From positions 3,082,501-3,146,500 of the forward strand of contig NC_018013.1 of NCBI RefSeq assembly GCF_000265385.1: a DNA stretch of 64,000 nucleotides. The letters are read 5' to 3'. A model generated the notes under the pieces. The model was not told the origin of the DNA. It saw only the letters and a list, made by a program, of their open reading frames with translations, and did not search any database. Of the stretch, positions 44,960 to 53,630 are shown in pieces; within the stretch, counting starts at the first letter, position 1; each line of letters opens with the position of its first letter. Both the position numbers and the translations under genes were made by a program. The DNA is from Aequorivita sublithincola DSM 14238 (lineage in GTDB: Bacteria > Bacteroidota > Bacteroidia > Flavobacteriales > Flavobacteriaceae).

Positions 44960-45724
44960 TTATCGGCTATATAAATCTATTTCAGAAATATAATCCCCTA
45001 CTTTATTCTGAATTAAGGCTAAAACATCATTCCTGTTTTTCGCAAAACTCTCAATATTTAAGGTAGCTCGACGGTTTATGTATTCTAATTTGGTTTTGTC
45101 TTGGGCAAATTCAAAAAACAAAATATGCTTCATTTTGGTACTGGACGTAAGCAAGAAGGTGCCAACCTGAAGCATAACCGTATCATTTTTTTCCACAGCA
45201 GCGGCCAACTGAAAACAACTTTTCTGCAAAGGCATGCTATTTGCTTCAAAAGCAATGAGATTTTTACTTTCCTTTTTAGTTTTAAGAGCGTTTAGGGTTT
45301 TTGTTATTAACCCGATAAAACTATTGCCAAATGCACTAACTAAAATATCTATAACCACATTCTCTACCTTTAAAATACTGCCTTTGGCTTCATAAGTATT
45401 TACATCACCGCCTTCTAATACCCATCCCAAATTTGAAAGCACTTTTACATATTCTTTACACCAATTAATAGCATCCTTATCTTCCGAAGAGTATTTTTTA
45501 TTGGCTACCATCTGCGCAACTAGCGTACAATTCAAAACATCTTTCCGAGATTGTTGACTAACGCCAGCAGCAAAGGAAACTATGGTTTTATCTGCTAAAA
45601 AAGATTGCTCACTATCCGATGTCTTTGGCACATCAGAATTTTGACTTCGAGTAACTCGCGGTGCGGGAAAGGCCATTACTGGATCCTGCAATTCAAGAGA
45701 TTGAATATATTGTTTGGTTGTCAT
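44960..45724 (-). CDS. Unknown protein, first gene of the CHAT cassette
   Basis: A 254-residue protein I do not recognise. It has no signal peptide. Residues 1-40 are polar with the motif PRVTRSQN (22-29). Residues 45-90 look helical with two Cys, 95-150 hold a mixed region with hydrophobic VVIDILVSAFGNSFIGLI, and 165-235 are beta-rich with alternating hydrophobic strands (FQLAAAVEKND, VMLQVGTFLLTSS, HILFFEFAQ). That layout would fit a protein that can insert into membranes, such as a gasdermin-like effector, but I see no decisive motif. It shares TRSQN with the hydrolase of the same operon. It may be a substrate of the adjacent CHAT protease. Confidence 0.7.
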   Translation of the reverse strand: MTTKQYIQSLELQDPVMAFPAPRVTRSQNSDVPKTSDSEQSFLADKTIVSFAAGVSQQSRKDVLNCTLVAQMVANKKYSSEDKDAINWCKEYVKVLSNLGWVLEGGDVNTYEAKGSILKVENVVIDILVSAFGNSFIGLITKTLNALKTKKESKNLIAFEANSMPLQKSCFQLAAAVEKNDTVMLQVGTFLLTSSTKMKHILFFEFAQDKTKLEYINRRATLNIESFAKNRNDVLALIQNKVGDYISEIDLYSR

Positions 45725-45918
45725 AAAAATTATTTTTTGAATTCAGCCATTAAATTAATCAATATTTCTAAATATTCTTCAAATTTAAAGCAGTAAAACA
45801 AACTTCTATATAATTTAAGAAATTGGAAACCAATGAATTCTGAATAAAAAAGACGTTAATATTTCCTTAAACCACCTTATTTATCGCCCTATTTCGTGGA
45901 ATTGGGCATTGAAACCCA

Positions 45919-45926
45919 TAGTTTTG
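45919..45926 (+). promoter_or_regulatory. -7 promoter box of the FKBP gene
   Basis: TAGTTTTG fits TAnnTTTG 34 bp before the ATG. No TTG lies at the proper distance upstream (the nearest is 14 bp away), so this is a weak call. Confidence 0.4.
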
Positions 45927-45960
45927 CCACTTATTGAACAATAATTGAAAAAACAAAATT

Positions 45961-46389
45961 ATGAGTCAAGTACAAGGAAATGAAACCGTAAAACTTCATT
46001 ACACAGGAAAACTGAACGACGGACAGGTGTTCGACAGTTCAATTCAACGCGAACCACTTGAGGTAAAACTCGGTGAAGGCCGTTTAATACCTGGTTTTGA
46101 AAAAGGATTGGTGGATATGAAAGTGAATGAAAAGAAAACCATAACCATCCCTAAAGAAGAAGCTTACGGCGAAGTTCAAAAAGAGCTTTTCCAAAAAATA
46201 CCTAATGAAAACCTACCACAGGAAATAAAGCCAGAAGTAGGAATGGGACTTATGTCTAAAAACCCTGATGGCTCTGAGCGCCAACTTCGTGTTGCCGATG
46301 TAAAAGATGATTTTATAATCGTAGATGCCAATCACCCACTTGCTGGTCAGGATTTAACCTTTGAATTGGAATTGCTAGAGATAAAGTAA
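45961..46389 (+). CDS. FKBP-type peptidyl-prolyl isomerase (SlyD-like)
   Basis: A 142-residue cytoplasmic peptidyl-prolyl cis-trans isomerase with chaperone activity. The FKBP half has VKLHYTGKLNDGQVFDSS near 11-28 and GEGRLIPGFEKGLVDMK near 38-54. The insert-in-flap domain spans about 65-120, and the protein ends NHPLAGQDLTFELELLEIK, as in SlyD. The His-rich metal-binding tail of E. coli SlyD is missing. The gene stands alone between two convergent neighbours. Confidence 0.94.
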   Translation: MSQVQGNETVKLHYTGKLNDGQVFDSSIQREPLEVKLGEGRLIPGFEKGLVDMKVNEKKTITIPKEEAYGEVQKELFQKIPNENLPQEIKPEVGMGLMSKNPDGSERQLRVADVKDDFIIVDANHPLAGQDLTFELELLEIK

Positions 46390-46410
46390 TTTTTTTCAGA
46401 AGAATATATA

Positions 46411-46440
46411 TGAAGGCTGCCGAGAGGTGGCCTTTTTTTT
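46411..46440 (+). terminator. Terminator after the FKBP gene
   Basis: AAGGC and GCCTT close a hairpin followed by a run of eight Ts. It lies about 25 bp after the stop codon. Confidence 0.7.
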
Positions 46441-46552
46441 GTGAATAGGTGAATGGGTGAATGGGTGAATAGGTGAAATTAACTTCAAATGTCCTATATA
46501 TCAGATTTTAAAACTACAAACTCCCGAACTCACGAATTCACTTATTCACATA
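46441..46552. repeat. 8-bp GTGAATGG/TTCAC arrays
   Basis: Four 8-bp GTGAATRG units run from about 46441 to 46475. A second set in the opposite orientation (ACTCACGAATTCACTTATTC) lies at about 46519-46552 and reaches the stop codon of the FAD enzyme gene. Confidence 0.75.
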
Positions 46553-46553
46553 C

Positions 46554-48104
46554 TCACCTTTTATTAAAAATAGCATCCACACAATTAATCCCATCAATGG
46601 CCGCAGAAATAATACCTCCCGCATACCCAGCACCTTCGCCAGAAGGGTATAGCCCTTTTACTTCAACGTGTTCCAAAGTGTCAGGATTTCTTGGAATACT
46701 TATAGGTGAAGAAGTCCGACTCTCTGGCGCGTGTAGCACGGCTTGATTTGTATAATATCCATTCATCTTTTTTCCAAAAGCTACGAATGCTTTCTTTAAA
46801 CGTTTTGAAATAAGTGAAGGAAGCACTTCATTCAAATCTGCGGCAACAATTCCAGGTTGGTAAGATGTCTTCGGAAAATCTTCTGAAATTTTTCCTTCCA
46901 CAAAATCAATCATTCTTTGGGCAGGAACTTTTTGAGTCTTCCCTCCTGCTTCCCAACAACGTTTTTCAACTTCTTTTTGAAAATCGAGACACACAAACGG
47001 ATCTCCTTCCTTATAATTCGGCAAATCTTTCGGTTCTACGCTTACTACAATTCCTGAGTTTGCATACGGATTGTTGCGTTTACTAGGACTCCAACCGTTG
47101 GTGACCACCTCTTCCTGTTCCGTGGCGCAAGGCGCAATAATTCCGCCGGGACACATACAAAATGAATAAACTCCAAGTTCATCAACCTGTTCTACCAAAG
47201 CATAACTTGCTGGTGGGAGATATGGATTGTCATCTTCCCCATGATATTGAATATAGTTTATAAGTTCCTGCTGATGCTCCACCCTAACGCCGATAGCGAA
47301 AGGTTTGGCTTCAATTTTAATGTTTTTTTCGTGAAGTAAATAGAAAATATCACGCGCCGAATGACCCGTAGCAAGGATTACATTATCAAACTCAAGCCAT
47401 TCTTTATTATTTATTTGAATGGCTTCAATAGCATCATCTCTCAACCTTATATCTGTCATTTTCGTATTGAAATGCACTTCCCCTCCATTTTCAATAATTG
47501 TTTCTCGCATTGAAGTAATAATTTTAGGAAGTTTATTTGTACCAATGTGCGGATGCGCATCTACTAATATATCTTCATCTGCGCCAAAGTGAACAAACCA
47601 TTCCAAAGCTTTAAGCACGTTGCCACGCTTTTTTGAACGCGTATAAAGTTTTCCGTCGGAATAGGTTCCTGCACCGCCTTCGCCAAAACAATAATTGCTT
47701 TCTGGATTTACAATTTGTTCCTTGTTTATTGCAGCAAGATCTCTTCTACGTTCGCGAACGTCTTTTCCGCGTTCAAAAATGATAGGTTTCAACCCTGCTT
47801 CAATTGCTCTAAGTGCAGCATAAAGGCCCGCAGGGCCCGCACCAATGATTGCTATTTCTTTAGCAGAAGAAACATTTTGCGGAATAAACGGCGGAATGAT
47901 TTCTCGCTTTTCATCCTTCAACCATAATTCAATCTGAAGATTTAGTTTTATCGGTTTTCGTCTTGCATCAATAGATCGCTTGCGGATTCTCCAATCACTA
48001 ATTCCATCTTTACGAAGTTTTTCTTTTTCCAAAGCAATCTCCAATATATAATCTAAATCTTCCTGTTGCCGAGGTAAAACCGCTATTTGAACCAATCTAC
48101 TCAT
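46554..48104 (-). CDS. NAD(P)/FAD-dependent oxidoreductase
   Basis: A 516-residue flavoprotein of the COG2509-type FAD-dependent dehydrogenase family. An N-terminal domain of about 80 residues precedes the dinucleotide fold IGAGPAGLYAALRAIEAG (near 91-108), followed by ERGKDVRERRRDL, NYCFGEGGAGTYSDGKLYTR, ILATGHSARDIFYLL and a C-terminal FAD-contact segment GLYPSGEGAGYAGGIISA. The reaction is unknown. I chose the ATG at 48104 over a TTG 9 bp upstream, which lies within TATCTTTG, a match to the -7 promoter box. The mRNA may thus have almost no leader. Confidence 0.9.
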   Translation of the reverse strand: MSRLVQIAVLPRQQEDLDYILEIALEKEKLRKDGISDWRIRKRSIDARRKPIKLNLQIELWLKDEKREIIPPFIPQNVSSAKEIAIIGAGPAGLYAALRAIEAGLKPIIFERGKDVRERRRDLAAINKEQIVNPESNYCFGEGGAGTYSDGKLYTRSKKRGNVLKALEWFVHFGADEDILVDAHPHIGTNKLPKIITSMRETIIENGGEVHFNTKMTDIRLRDDAIEAIQINNKEWLEFDNVILATGHSARDIFYLLHEKNIKIEAKPFAIGVRVEHQQELINYIQYHGEDDNPYLPPASYALVEQVDELGVYSFCMCPGGIIAPCATEQEEVVTNGWSPSKRNNPYANSGIVVSVEPKDLPNYKEGDPFVCLDFQKEVEKRCWEAGGKTQKVPAQRMIDFVEGKISEDFPKTSYQPGIVAADLNEVLPSLISKRLKKAFVAFGKKMNGYYTNQAVLHAPESRTSSPISIPRNPDTLEHVEVKGLYPSGEGAGYAGGIISAAIDGINCVDAIFNKR

Positions 48105-48127
48105 AGAGCGCAAAGATAATTTTTTTA

Positions 48128-48439
48128 AATGGTGAATTTGTGAATGCGTGAATTTGTTAATCTGTGAATCTGTGAATTCGTAGAATTATATATGAATAAA
48201 TTCAATTTGAAACAATTAAATATTGTCCACCTACTCACAGTCCCGATAGCTATCGGGACACTTACTCACAGACTCACTTACCCACATACTCACCTACTCA
48301 CCTATTCACATACTCACCGATTCAATTACTCACCTATTCACTAACTCACCTATTCACTAACTCACCTATTCACTAACTCACCTATTCACTTACTCACCTA
48401 TTCACCTATTCACCTATTCACTAACTCACCAATTCACCT
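48128..48439. repeat. Long 8-bp TTCAC-type array with central palindrome
   Basis: Two facing blocks of 8-bp units fill this gap: GTGAATTT-type units at 48132-48180 and, in the other orientation, CTCACCTA/TTCACTAA-type units at about 48228-48439. The perfect 18-bp palindrome TCCCGATAGCTATCGGGA lies at 48241-48258. The gap (48114-48525) has no gene. Confidence 0.85.
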
Positions 48440-48525
48440 TTCCATCAAGTTAAAAATTCATTAAACTTTCTACTACTTCCCACTAATCGAATCCTTATTG
48501 GCTATTTTTAGTTCAAATTAAAATT

Positions 48526-49806
48526 ATGAAAAAATTTCTCCTATTATCTGTATTACTCTCCATCACTTTCTATTCCTGCAAATCTGAACAAAAAAAATCT
48601 CAAGCCATTGCCTCCACTCAAATAATGCAAGAAGCTGATACCGTTCAAACTGCTTTGGGACCAATTATTTTACCCAAACCTTTCGCTACAAAATCAGTCG
48701 CCAATACCAATAATATGAAGGATTGGCCAGAAGGCAAGATGCCTAACGCACCCGCAGGTTTTACAGTTACAAAATTTGCCGATGGTTTTAAAAATCCACG
48801 TTGGACGTACATTGCTCCAAATGGTGATATGTTTGTATGTGAAGCGAATACTCGTGGCAGCGCAGGTTTAATTACTTTGTTGCGCGATAAAGATGGCGAT
48901 GGAAAAGCGGAAGTGCGTGAAACATTCTTAGAAGATTTAAAACAACCTTTCGGGATGTTGGTTATTGGTAATAGCTTTTACGTTGCCAATACAGACGGAC
49001 TTTATAAATATCCATACAAAGAAGGGCAGCTTTCTCTTAAAGATTCCAAAGGTGAAAAAATTGTTGAACTTCCTGCGGGTGGTTACAATAATCATTGGAC
49101 TCGAAATATTATAATGAATCAAGCCAAAGACAAGATATATATTTCTGTAGGTTCTGCCAGTAATGTTGCGGAACACGGTATGGACGAAGAATTTCGTCGT
49201 GCGAATATTCTGGTCGTTGATCTTGACGGTAAAAACGAAAAAATATATGCTAGTGGCTTGCGAAATCCAGTGGGAATGGACTGGAATCCTATAACGGGTG
49301 AGCTTTGGACCGCTGTGAATGAACGGGACAAACTTGGCGACAATTTGGTCCCAGATTACGTTACTAGTGTTAAGGAAGGCGGATTTTACGGCTGGCCTTA
49401 TTCTTATTTTGGTCAGTTAAAAGATCCACGAATGGATGGAAAAGGTTTAGATTTAGTTGCAAAGGCAATAGTTCCTGATGTTTCCGTTGGACCGCATACA
49501 GCTTCCTTGGGATTGACTTTTTACGATGCGGAAACTTTTCCTGCCAAATATAAAAATGGTTTGTTTGTGGGGCAACATGGCTCTTGGAATCGTTCTATAC
49601 TTTCAGGTTATAAAGTTGTTTTCATTCCATTTGAAAATGGAAAACCGGCTTCACAACCTGAAGATTTCCTCACAGGATTTATAGCTGATAAAAATAAAAG
49701 TGATGTTTACGGCCGTCCAGTGGATGTAACCGTTACCCCAAAGGGTGATTTGCTGGTAAATGATGATGCTGGAAATGTTATTTGGAAAGTTAGTTATTCT
49801 AAGTAG
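48526..49806 (+). CDS. PQQ-type sugar/sorbosone dehydrogenase lipoprotein
   Basis: A 426-residue lipoprotein with a lipobox ending at Cys18 (ITFYSC). The rest is a six-bladed propeller of the sorbosone/glucose dehydrogenase family: NPRWTYIAPNGDMFVCEAN near 86, FGMLVIGNSFYVANTDG, NNHWTRNIIMNQ near 184, GLRNPVGMDWNPITGELW near 243-260, VGPHTASLGLTFY, and GLFVGQHGSWNRS near 344. These enzymes oxidise sugars or aldehydes in the periplasm with PQQ. Substrate and cofactor are not proven. A short gap with repeats separates it from the TonB receptor. Confidence 0.88.
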   Translation: MKKFLLLSVLLSITFYSCKSEQKKSQAIASTQIMQEADTVQTALGPIILPKPFATKSVANTNNMKDWPEGKMPNAPAGFTVTKFADGFKNPRWTYIAPNGDMFVCEANTRGSAGLITLLRDKDGDGKAEVRETFLEDLKQPFGMLVIGNSFYVANTDGLYKYPYKEGQLSLKDSKGEKIVELPAGGYNNHWTRNIIMNQAKDKIYISVGSASNVAEHGMDEEFRRANILVVDLDGKNEKIYASGLRNPVGMDWNPITGELWTAVNERDKLGDNLVPDYVTSVKEGGFYGWPYSYFGQLKDPRMDGKGLDLVAKAIVPDVSVGPHTASLGLTFYDAETFPAKYKNGLFVGQHGSWNRSILSGYKVVFIPFENGKPASQPEDFLTGFIADKNKSDVYGRPVDVTVTPKGDLLVNDDAGNVIWKVSYSK

Positions 49807-49905
49807 TGAATTTGTGAATCAGTGAATTTTGGAATCAGTGAATTTGTGAATTTGGGAATAAGTAAATAAGCCTTGGCTCCTGATTCTTGACTCTTCGCTT
49901 TTCGC
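49807..49905. repeat. 8-bp GTGAATTT array followed by a heptamer array
   Basis: Positions 49807-49860 hold 8-bp units (GTGAATTT, GTGAATCA, TGGAATCA). Positions 49871-49905 hold five 7-bp units (CCTTGGC, TCCTGAT, TCTTGAC, TCTTCGC, TTTTCGC). Confidence 0.8.
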
Positions 49906-49924
49906 TAAATAAAAAATAAAAAAA

Positions 49925-52216
49925 ATGAAGTTCCTTCTTCAAAAAACAATAGCGGTTATGTTTGTAACCGCTTTTTTTAATTGCTTGCAGGCACAGGTTT
50001 TACAGGGTTTTGTATTTGATTCATCAAATGAGCCTATTAATAAGGTTTGGGTTTTTGTTAATGGGAACAAAATTTCCGAAACAAATCCAGACGGAATGTT
50101 CGTTATTCACGGAAATTATAAACTGCCTCTCAAAATAAGTTTAGAACATCCAGATTTCTATGTTGGCATCTTCAATATAACTGCAAACAATATGGTGTTT
50201 GAACTTGCTCCACTTTCAAAATCTGAAAAGCTTGAGGAAGTAATTCTTTCCTCAACCTATCAAAAAGAAAGTAAGGTTATCATTCCCACGGACAAAGTAA
50301 CTGCTGAAAAGTTTGAACAATACAGCCCTATAGATATCAATTCGGCAATTAATGAAGTGCCTGGAGTTTTTATTCAAAGTGGCGCAATCAATACCAATAG
50401 AATCGTGATTCGCGGTGTAGGCTCGCGTACACTTTATGGCACTAATAAAATCCGTGCCTATTTCAACGGAATCCCAATAACCAACGGCATTGGCGAAACA
50501 GCAATCGACGTCTTTGATCCCGAAGATTTACAATCCCTTGAAATCGTAAAAGGTCCAAAAGCCACACAATACGGCACCAATTTAGGAGGTACATTATTAC
50601 TCAACTCGAAAACAGCGAAAATTGACGAAACTACTTTCAATAGTAATTTAACGGTTGGTTCTTTCGGCTTGATTAAAAATTCAATTTCTGCTGCAACTTC
50701 CACAGAAAAATTTTCCTTAAATATTAACTACGATCATCTGCAAACAGAAGGGTTTCGGGAGAATAGTGATTATAATAGAAAAACGTTTTTGTTGAACTCC
50801 AAGTATTCATTCAATCCTAAAAATGAAATAAGTCTTTTAATAAACTATGTAGATTATTTTGCGCAAATACCTAGTTCTATTGGCAAAACCGCTTTTGAGG
50901 AAGATCCTTCGCAAGCAGCTTTTACGTGGAAGGAAGCCCAAGGCTTTGAGGACAATAAACAATTATTGACAGGGCTAAGTTTTACGCATCTCTTTTCTGA
51001 AAACTTCAGTAATACAAGCTCTGTTTTCTATACCTACTTAGATCATTACGAGCCGCGACCTTTTAATATTTTAGATGAATTCACCAATGGCTACGGCGCT
51101 CGAACGGTTTTTGCTAAAGATTTCATATTTCTAAAAAACAAGGCGAACCTCAGTTTTGGTGGTGAGTTTTATAAAGATGAATACATCTGGAAAACCATTG
51201 CAAACCTATATAAGGAAAACAATGGCAACGGCAGTCTTAAAGGCGATTTGCTTAGTGATAATATTGAAAAGAGAGATAACTTGAATGTATTTGCAACTGT
51301 AACTTTACCCTTTACTGAAAAATTTAAAGCTCAGTTTGGCCTTAACTTCAACAAAACAAATTATCAGTTTAATGATGTTTTCAATCTAGGAGAAGCAAAT
51401 AAAAGCGCCAATCGAGATTTCAATCCTATCCTTGCTCCCAACGTAAATCTTAGCTATCAATTCACTGAAAATGTAATTTCATTTTTCAATTTCAGCCGTG
51501 GATTTAATTATCCATCCATCGAAGAAACTTTAACTCCAGAAGGCATTATAAATCCAGAGTTGGGACCCGAAAAAGGTTTTAATTATGAAGTGGGTAGCGA
51601 GCTATTCCTCTTTAAAAGAAAGCTTCACTTTCAAGTGAACGCCTACCTTTTAGATATTGACGATTTGCTGGTTGCAGACCGTGTGGGCGACGACCAATAT
51701 ATTGGCCGAAATGCAGGAAAAACTGAACACAAAGGAATTGAATTTCAGCTTTCCTATTTTCAACCTATTGATGAATTTATTTATATTTCACCCTACTTCA
51801 ATGCTGAATTCACCAATCATAGATTTATAGATTTTGTGGATGCAGAAGATGATTATTCAGGAAACCAACTTACCGGAGTACCTAACAAAAAGATCAATGG
51901 CGGATTCAATTTTGGTTTTAGAAATTTTAAACTCAACACCAACTTTCTTCATATTGGTGAGATTCCTCTAAACGATGCCAATCTACTATATTCAGAGAAA
52001 TACATCGTTCTAAATGCAAAAGCTTCCTATAAAAAAGAACTTTCAAAAAGACTTTCCTTAAACCTGAACGTAGGAATTAACAACTTTACAAATGAAAAAT
52101 ACGCTTCTTCAATATTGATAAACGCAACCGCCTTCGGAAACGCAGAACCACGATACTACTATCCCGGCACACCACGAAATTGGTTTGGAGGAATTAAACT
52201 CGATTATAAATTTTAA
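49925..52216 (+). CDS. TonB-dependent receptor
   Basis: A 763-residue outer-membrane receptor that imports a large ligand using TonB energy. Residues 1-23 are a signal peptide (ending LQAQ). Residues 24-100 are a carboxypeptidase-regulatory-like domain. The plug spans about 120-235, with NRIVIRGVGSRTLYG, YFNGIPITNG, and LQSLEIVKGPKATQYGTNLGGTLLL. The 22-strand barrel ends in a C-terminal aromatic (DYKF). Its length, lack of a SusD partner and FecA-like plug suggest a siderophore or metal chelate rather than a glycan, but this is inference. Confidence 0.93.
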   Translation: MKFLLQKTIAVMFVTAFFNCLQAQVLQGFVFDSSNEPINKVWVFVNGNKISETNPDGMFVIHGNYKLPLKISLEHPDFYVGIFNITANNMVFELAPLSKSEKLEEVILSSTYQKESKVIIPTDKVTAEKFEQYSPIDINSAINEVPGVFIQSGAINTNRIVIRGVGSRTLYGTNKIRAYFNGIPITNGIGETAIDVFDPEDLQSLEIVKGPKATQYGTNLGGTLLLNSKTAKIDETTFNSNLTVGSFGLIKNSISAATSTEKFSLNINYDHLQTEGFRENSDYNRKTFLLNSKYSFNPKNEISLLINYVDYFAQIPSSIGKTAFEEDPSQAAFTWKEAQGFEDNKQLLTGLSFTHLFSENFSNTSSVFYTYLDHYEPRPFNILDEFTNGYGARTVFAKDFIFLKNKANLSFGGEFYKDEYIWKTIANLYKENNGNGSLKGDLLSDNIEKRDNLNVFATVTLPFTEKFKAQFGLNFNKTNYQFNDVFNLGEANKSANRDFNPILAPNVNLSYQFTENVISFFNFSRGFNYPSIEETLTPEGIINPELGPEKGFNYEVGSELFLFKRKLHFQVNAYLLDIDDLLVADRVGDDQYIGRNAGKTEHKGIEFQLSYFQPIDEFIYISPYFNAEFTNHRFIDFVDAEDDYSGNQLTGVPNKKINGGFNFGFRNFKLNTNFLHIGEIPLNDANLLYSEKYIVLNAKASYKKELSKRLSLNLNVGINNFTNEKYASSILINATAFGNAEPRYYYPGTPRNWFGGIKLDYKF

Positions 52217-52232
52217 AATCAAACTTCAATAT

Positions 52233-52330
52233 TTCTTGTTTCGCGTTTCTTGGTTCTCTTTTCTTAGTTCTTGGTTCCTTTGTCTTTTTTCTTTTTTCTT
52301 GTTTCTTATCTCTTATTCCTAGTTACTCAT
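52233..52330. repeat. Fourteen-unit heptamer array (TTCTTGG)
   Basis: Fourteen consecutive 7-bp units starting TTCTTGT, TTCGCGT, TTCTTGG, TTCTCTT, TTCTTAG. The phase is unbroken over 98 bp, and almost all bases are pyrimidines. It lies 17 bp after the TonB receptor stop. Confidence 0.85.
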
Positions 52331-52360
52331 TACAAAATCCCGAATTAACAAACTCACACA

Positions 52361-52488
52361 TTCACAAACTCACAAACTCACAAACTCACAAACTCACAAA
52401 CTCACAAACTCACAAACTCACAAACTCACAAACTCACAAACTCACAAACTCACAAACTCACAAACTCACAAACTCACAAACTCACAAA
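52361..52488. repeat. Perfect 8-bp array (CTCACAAA)15
   Basis: Fifteen identical copies of CTCACAAA run from 52369 to 52488, preceded by one TTCACAAA. It is the most homogeneous repeat in the window and is likely to vary in copy number. There is no spacer, so it is not a CRISPR. Confidence 0.95.
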
Positions 52489-52529
52489 TTAACAAATTCA
52501 CTAACTCACAAATTCACCATTTAAAAAAT

Positions 52530-52537
52530 TACCTTTG
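52530..52537 (+). promoter_or_regulatory. -7 box of the lipoate ligase gene
   Basis: TACCTTTG matches TAnnTTTG and ends 16 bp before the ATG, so the mRNA leader would be only about 10 nt. No TTG is found at the right distance; the upstream DNA is the TTCAC array. Confidence 0.5.
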
Positions 52538-52553
52538 CTAAAACTAAAAAATC

Positions 52554-53558
52554 ATGATTTTCTTAGAAAACGAAGGCAACACCAACCCACGTCTCAACCT
52601 AGCTTTGGAAGAATATGCACTACGTAATTTTAGCGCAGAAAATGACTATCTGTTATTCTACATAAATGAACCCTCTATCATTATTGGCCGTAACCAGAAC
52701 ACTCTGGAAGAAATAAATCACGAATACGTTAATAAAAACAACATTCACGTAGTGAGAAGAGTTTCCGGCGGTGGCGCAGTCTATCACGATTTTGGGAATC
52801 TAAATTTCAGTTTCATCACCAACCACGATATAAAAAGTCTAAATAATTTTAAGAAGTTCACAGCTCCTGTAATCAAGGTTTTAAACAACCTCGGACTTAA
52901 TGCCGAACTAAAAGGTCGCAACGATATCCAAGTGGACGAAAAGAAAATTTCAGGCACAGCGCAATTTTCAACAGGAAAACGAATGGTAAGCCACGGCACA
53001 CTTTTACTAAATACAGATTTAGGCGAAGTTGTAAACGCGCTAAACGTAAAGATGAGTAAGATAGAATCCAAAGGTCACAAATCGGTTCGGAGTCGCGTTG
53101 CTAATATTTCTGAATTCCTAAAGCAGCCATTGAAGATTGAGGAATTTAGACAGCTTCTATTGGAAGGACTTTACGAAGAAAGCGAGCCTTTTGAAAGCTA
53201 TCATTTAACTGAAGAAGAATGGAAAGCCGTTCATAAGCTAAAAGAAGAGAAATATGACACTTGGGATTGGAACTTCGGGCGTTCACCCAAATTCAACATT
53301 CAACGCAGCAAACGCTTCCCTATTGGGGAAATAGATCTTCGGATTTTTGTTGAAAAAGGCCACATCAAAGAATTTAAAATATTTGGAGATTTCTTCGGAA
53401 AAGAACCCGTTGAAAATCTTGAAAAACTTTTAGAAGGAGCCCGTTATGAAAAGGAAGATGTTTCAGATTTATTAAAGGATATCGAGATAAATGAATATTT
53501 CGGCGATATCCCAAAAATAGATTTTATTGAATTAATCTATGGAGACGACGAGGCTTAA
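52554..53558 (+). CDS. lplA: Lipoate--protein ligase
   Basis: A 334-residue cytoplasmic enzyme that attaches lipoate, via lipoyl-AMP, to E2 and GcvH lysines. Typical motifs are IIIGRNQNTLEEIN near 42-55, VVRRVSGGGAVYHDFGNLNFSF near 65-86, LKGRNDIQVDEKKISGTAQ near 118-136, the catalytic Lys in KKISG, and the HGTLLLNTDL segment near 147. A C-terminal accessory domain is present, as in LplA. It begins right after a large repeat array. Confidence 0.93.
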   Translation: MIFLENEGNTNPRLNLALEEYALRNFSAENDYLLFYINEPSIIIGRNQNTLEEINHEYVNKNNIHVVRRVSGGGAVYHDFGNLNFSFITNHDIKSLNNFKKFTAPVIKVLNNLGLNAELKGRNDIQVDEKKISGTAQFSTGKRMVSHGTLLLNTDLGEVVNALNVKMSKIESKGHKSVRSRVANISEFLKQPLKIEEFRQLLLEGLYEESEPFESYHLTEEEWKAVHKLKEEKYDTWDWNFGRSPKFNIQRSKRFPIGEIDLRIFVEKGHIKEFKIFGDFFGKEPVENLEKLLEGARYEKEDVSDLLKDIEINEYFGDIPKIDFIELIYGDDEA

Positions 53559-53569
53559 ATTACCCCAAA

Positions 53570-53590
53570 CCTAATGCCTAATGCCTAATC
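53570..53590. repeat. Short heptamer array (CCTAATG)
   Basis: Three 7-bp units, CCTAATG, CCTAATG and CCTAATC, follow the lipoate ligase stop. Confidence 0.6.
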
Positions 53591-53630
53591 AAAAAAATCA
53601 AAGTCAATTTCGAATAACTAATAATTCTTA

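Noticed and set aside
49807..49924. Possible metal or cobalamin riboswitch before the TonB receptor
   Set aside because: The gap is only about 120 bp and is filled with 8-bp and 7-bp repeats; no riboswitch core sequence is seen.
52361..52488. Regular short repeats that could suggest a CRISPR array
   Set aside because: The units are 8 bp and directly joined, with no unique spacers and no cas genes nearby.
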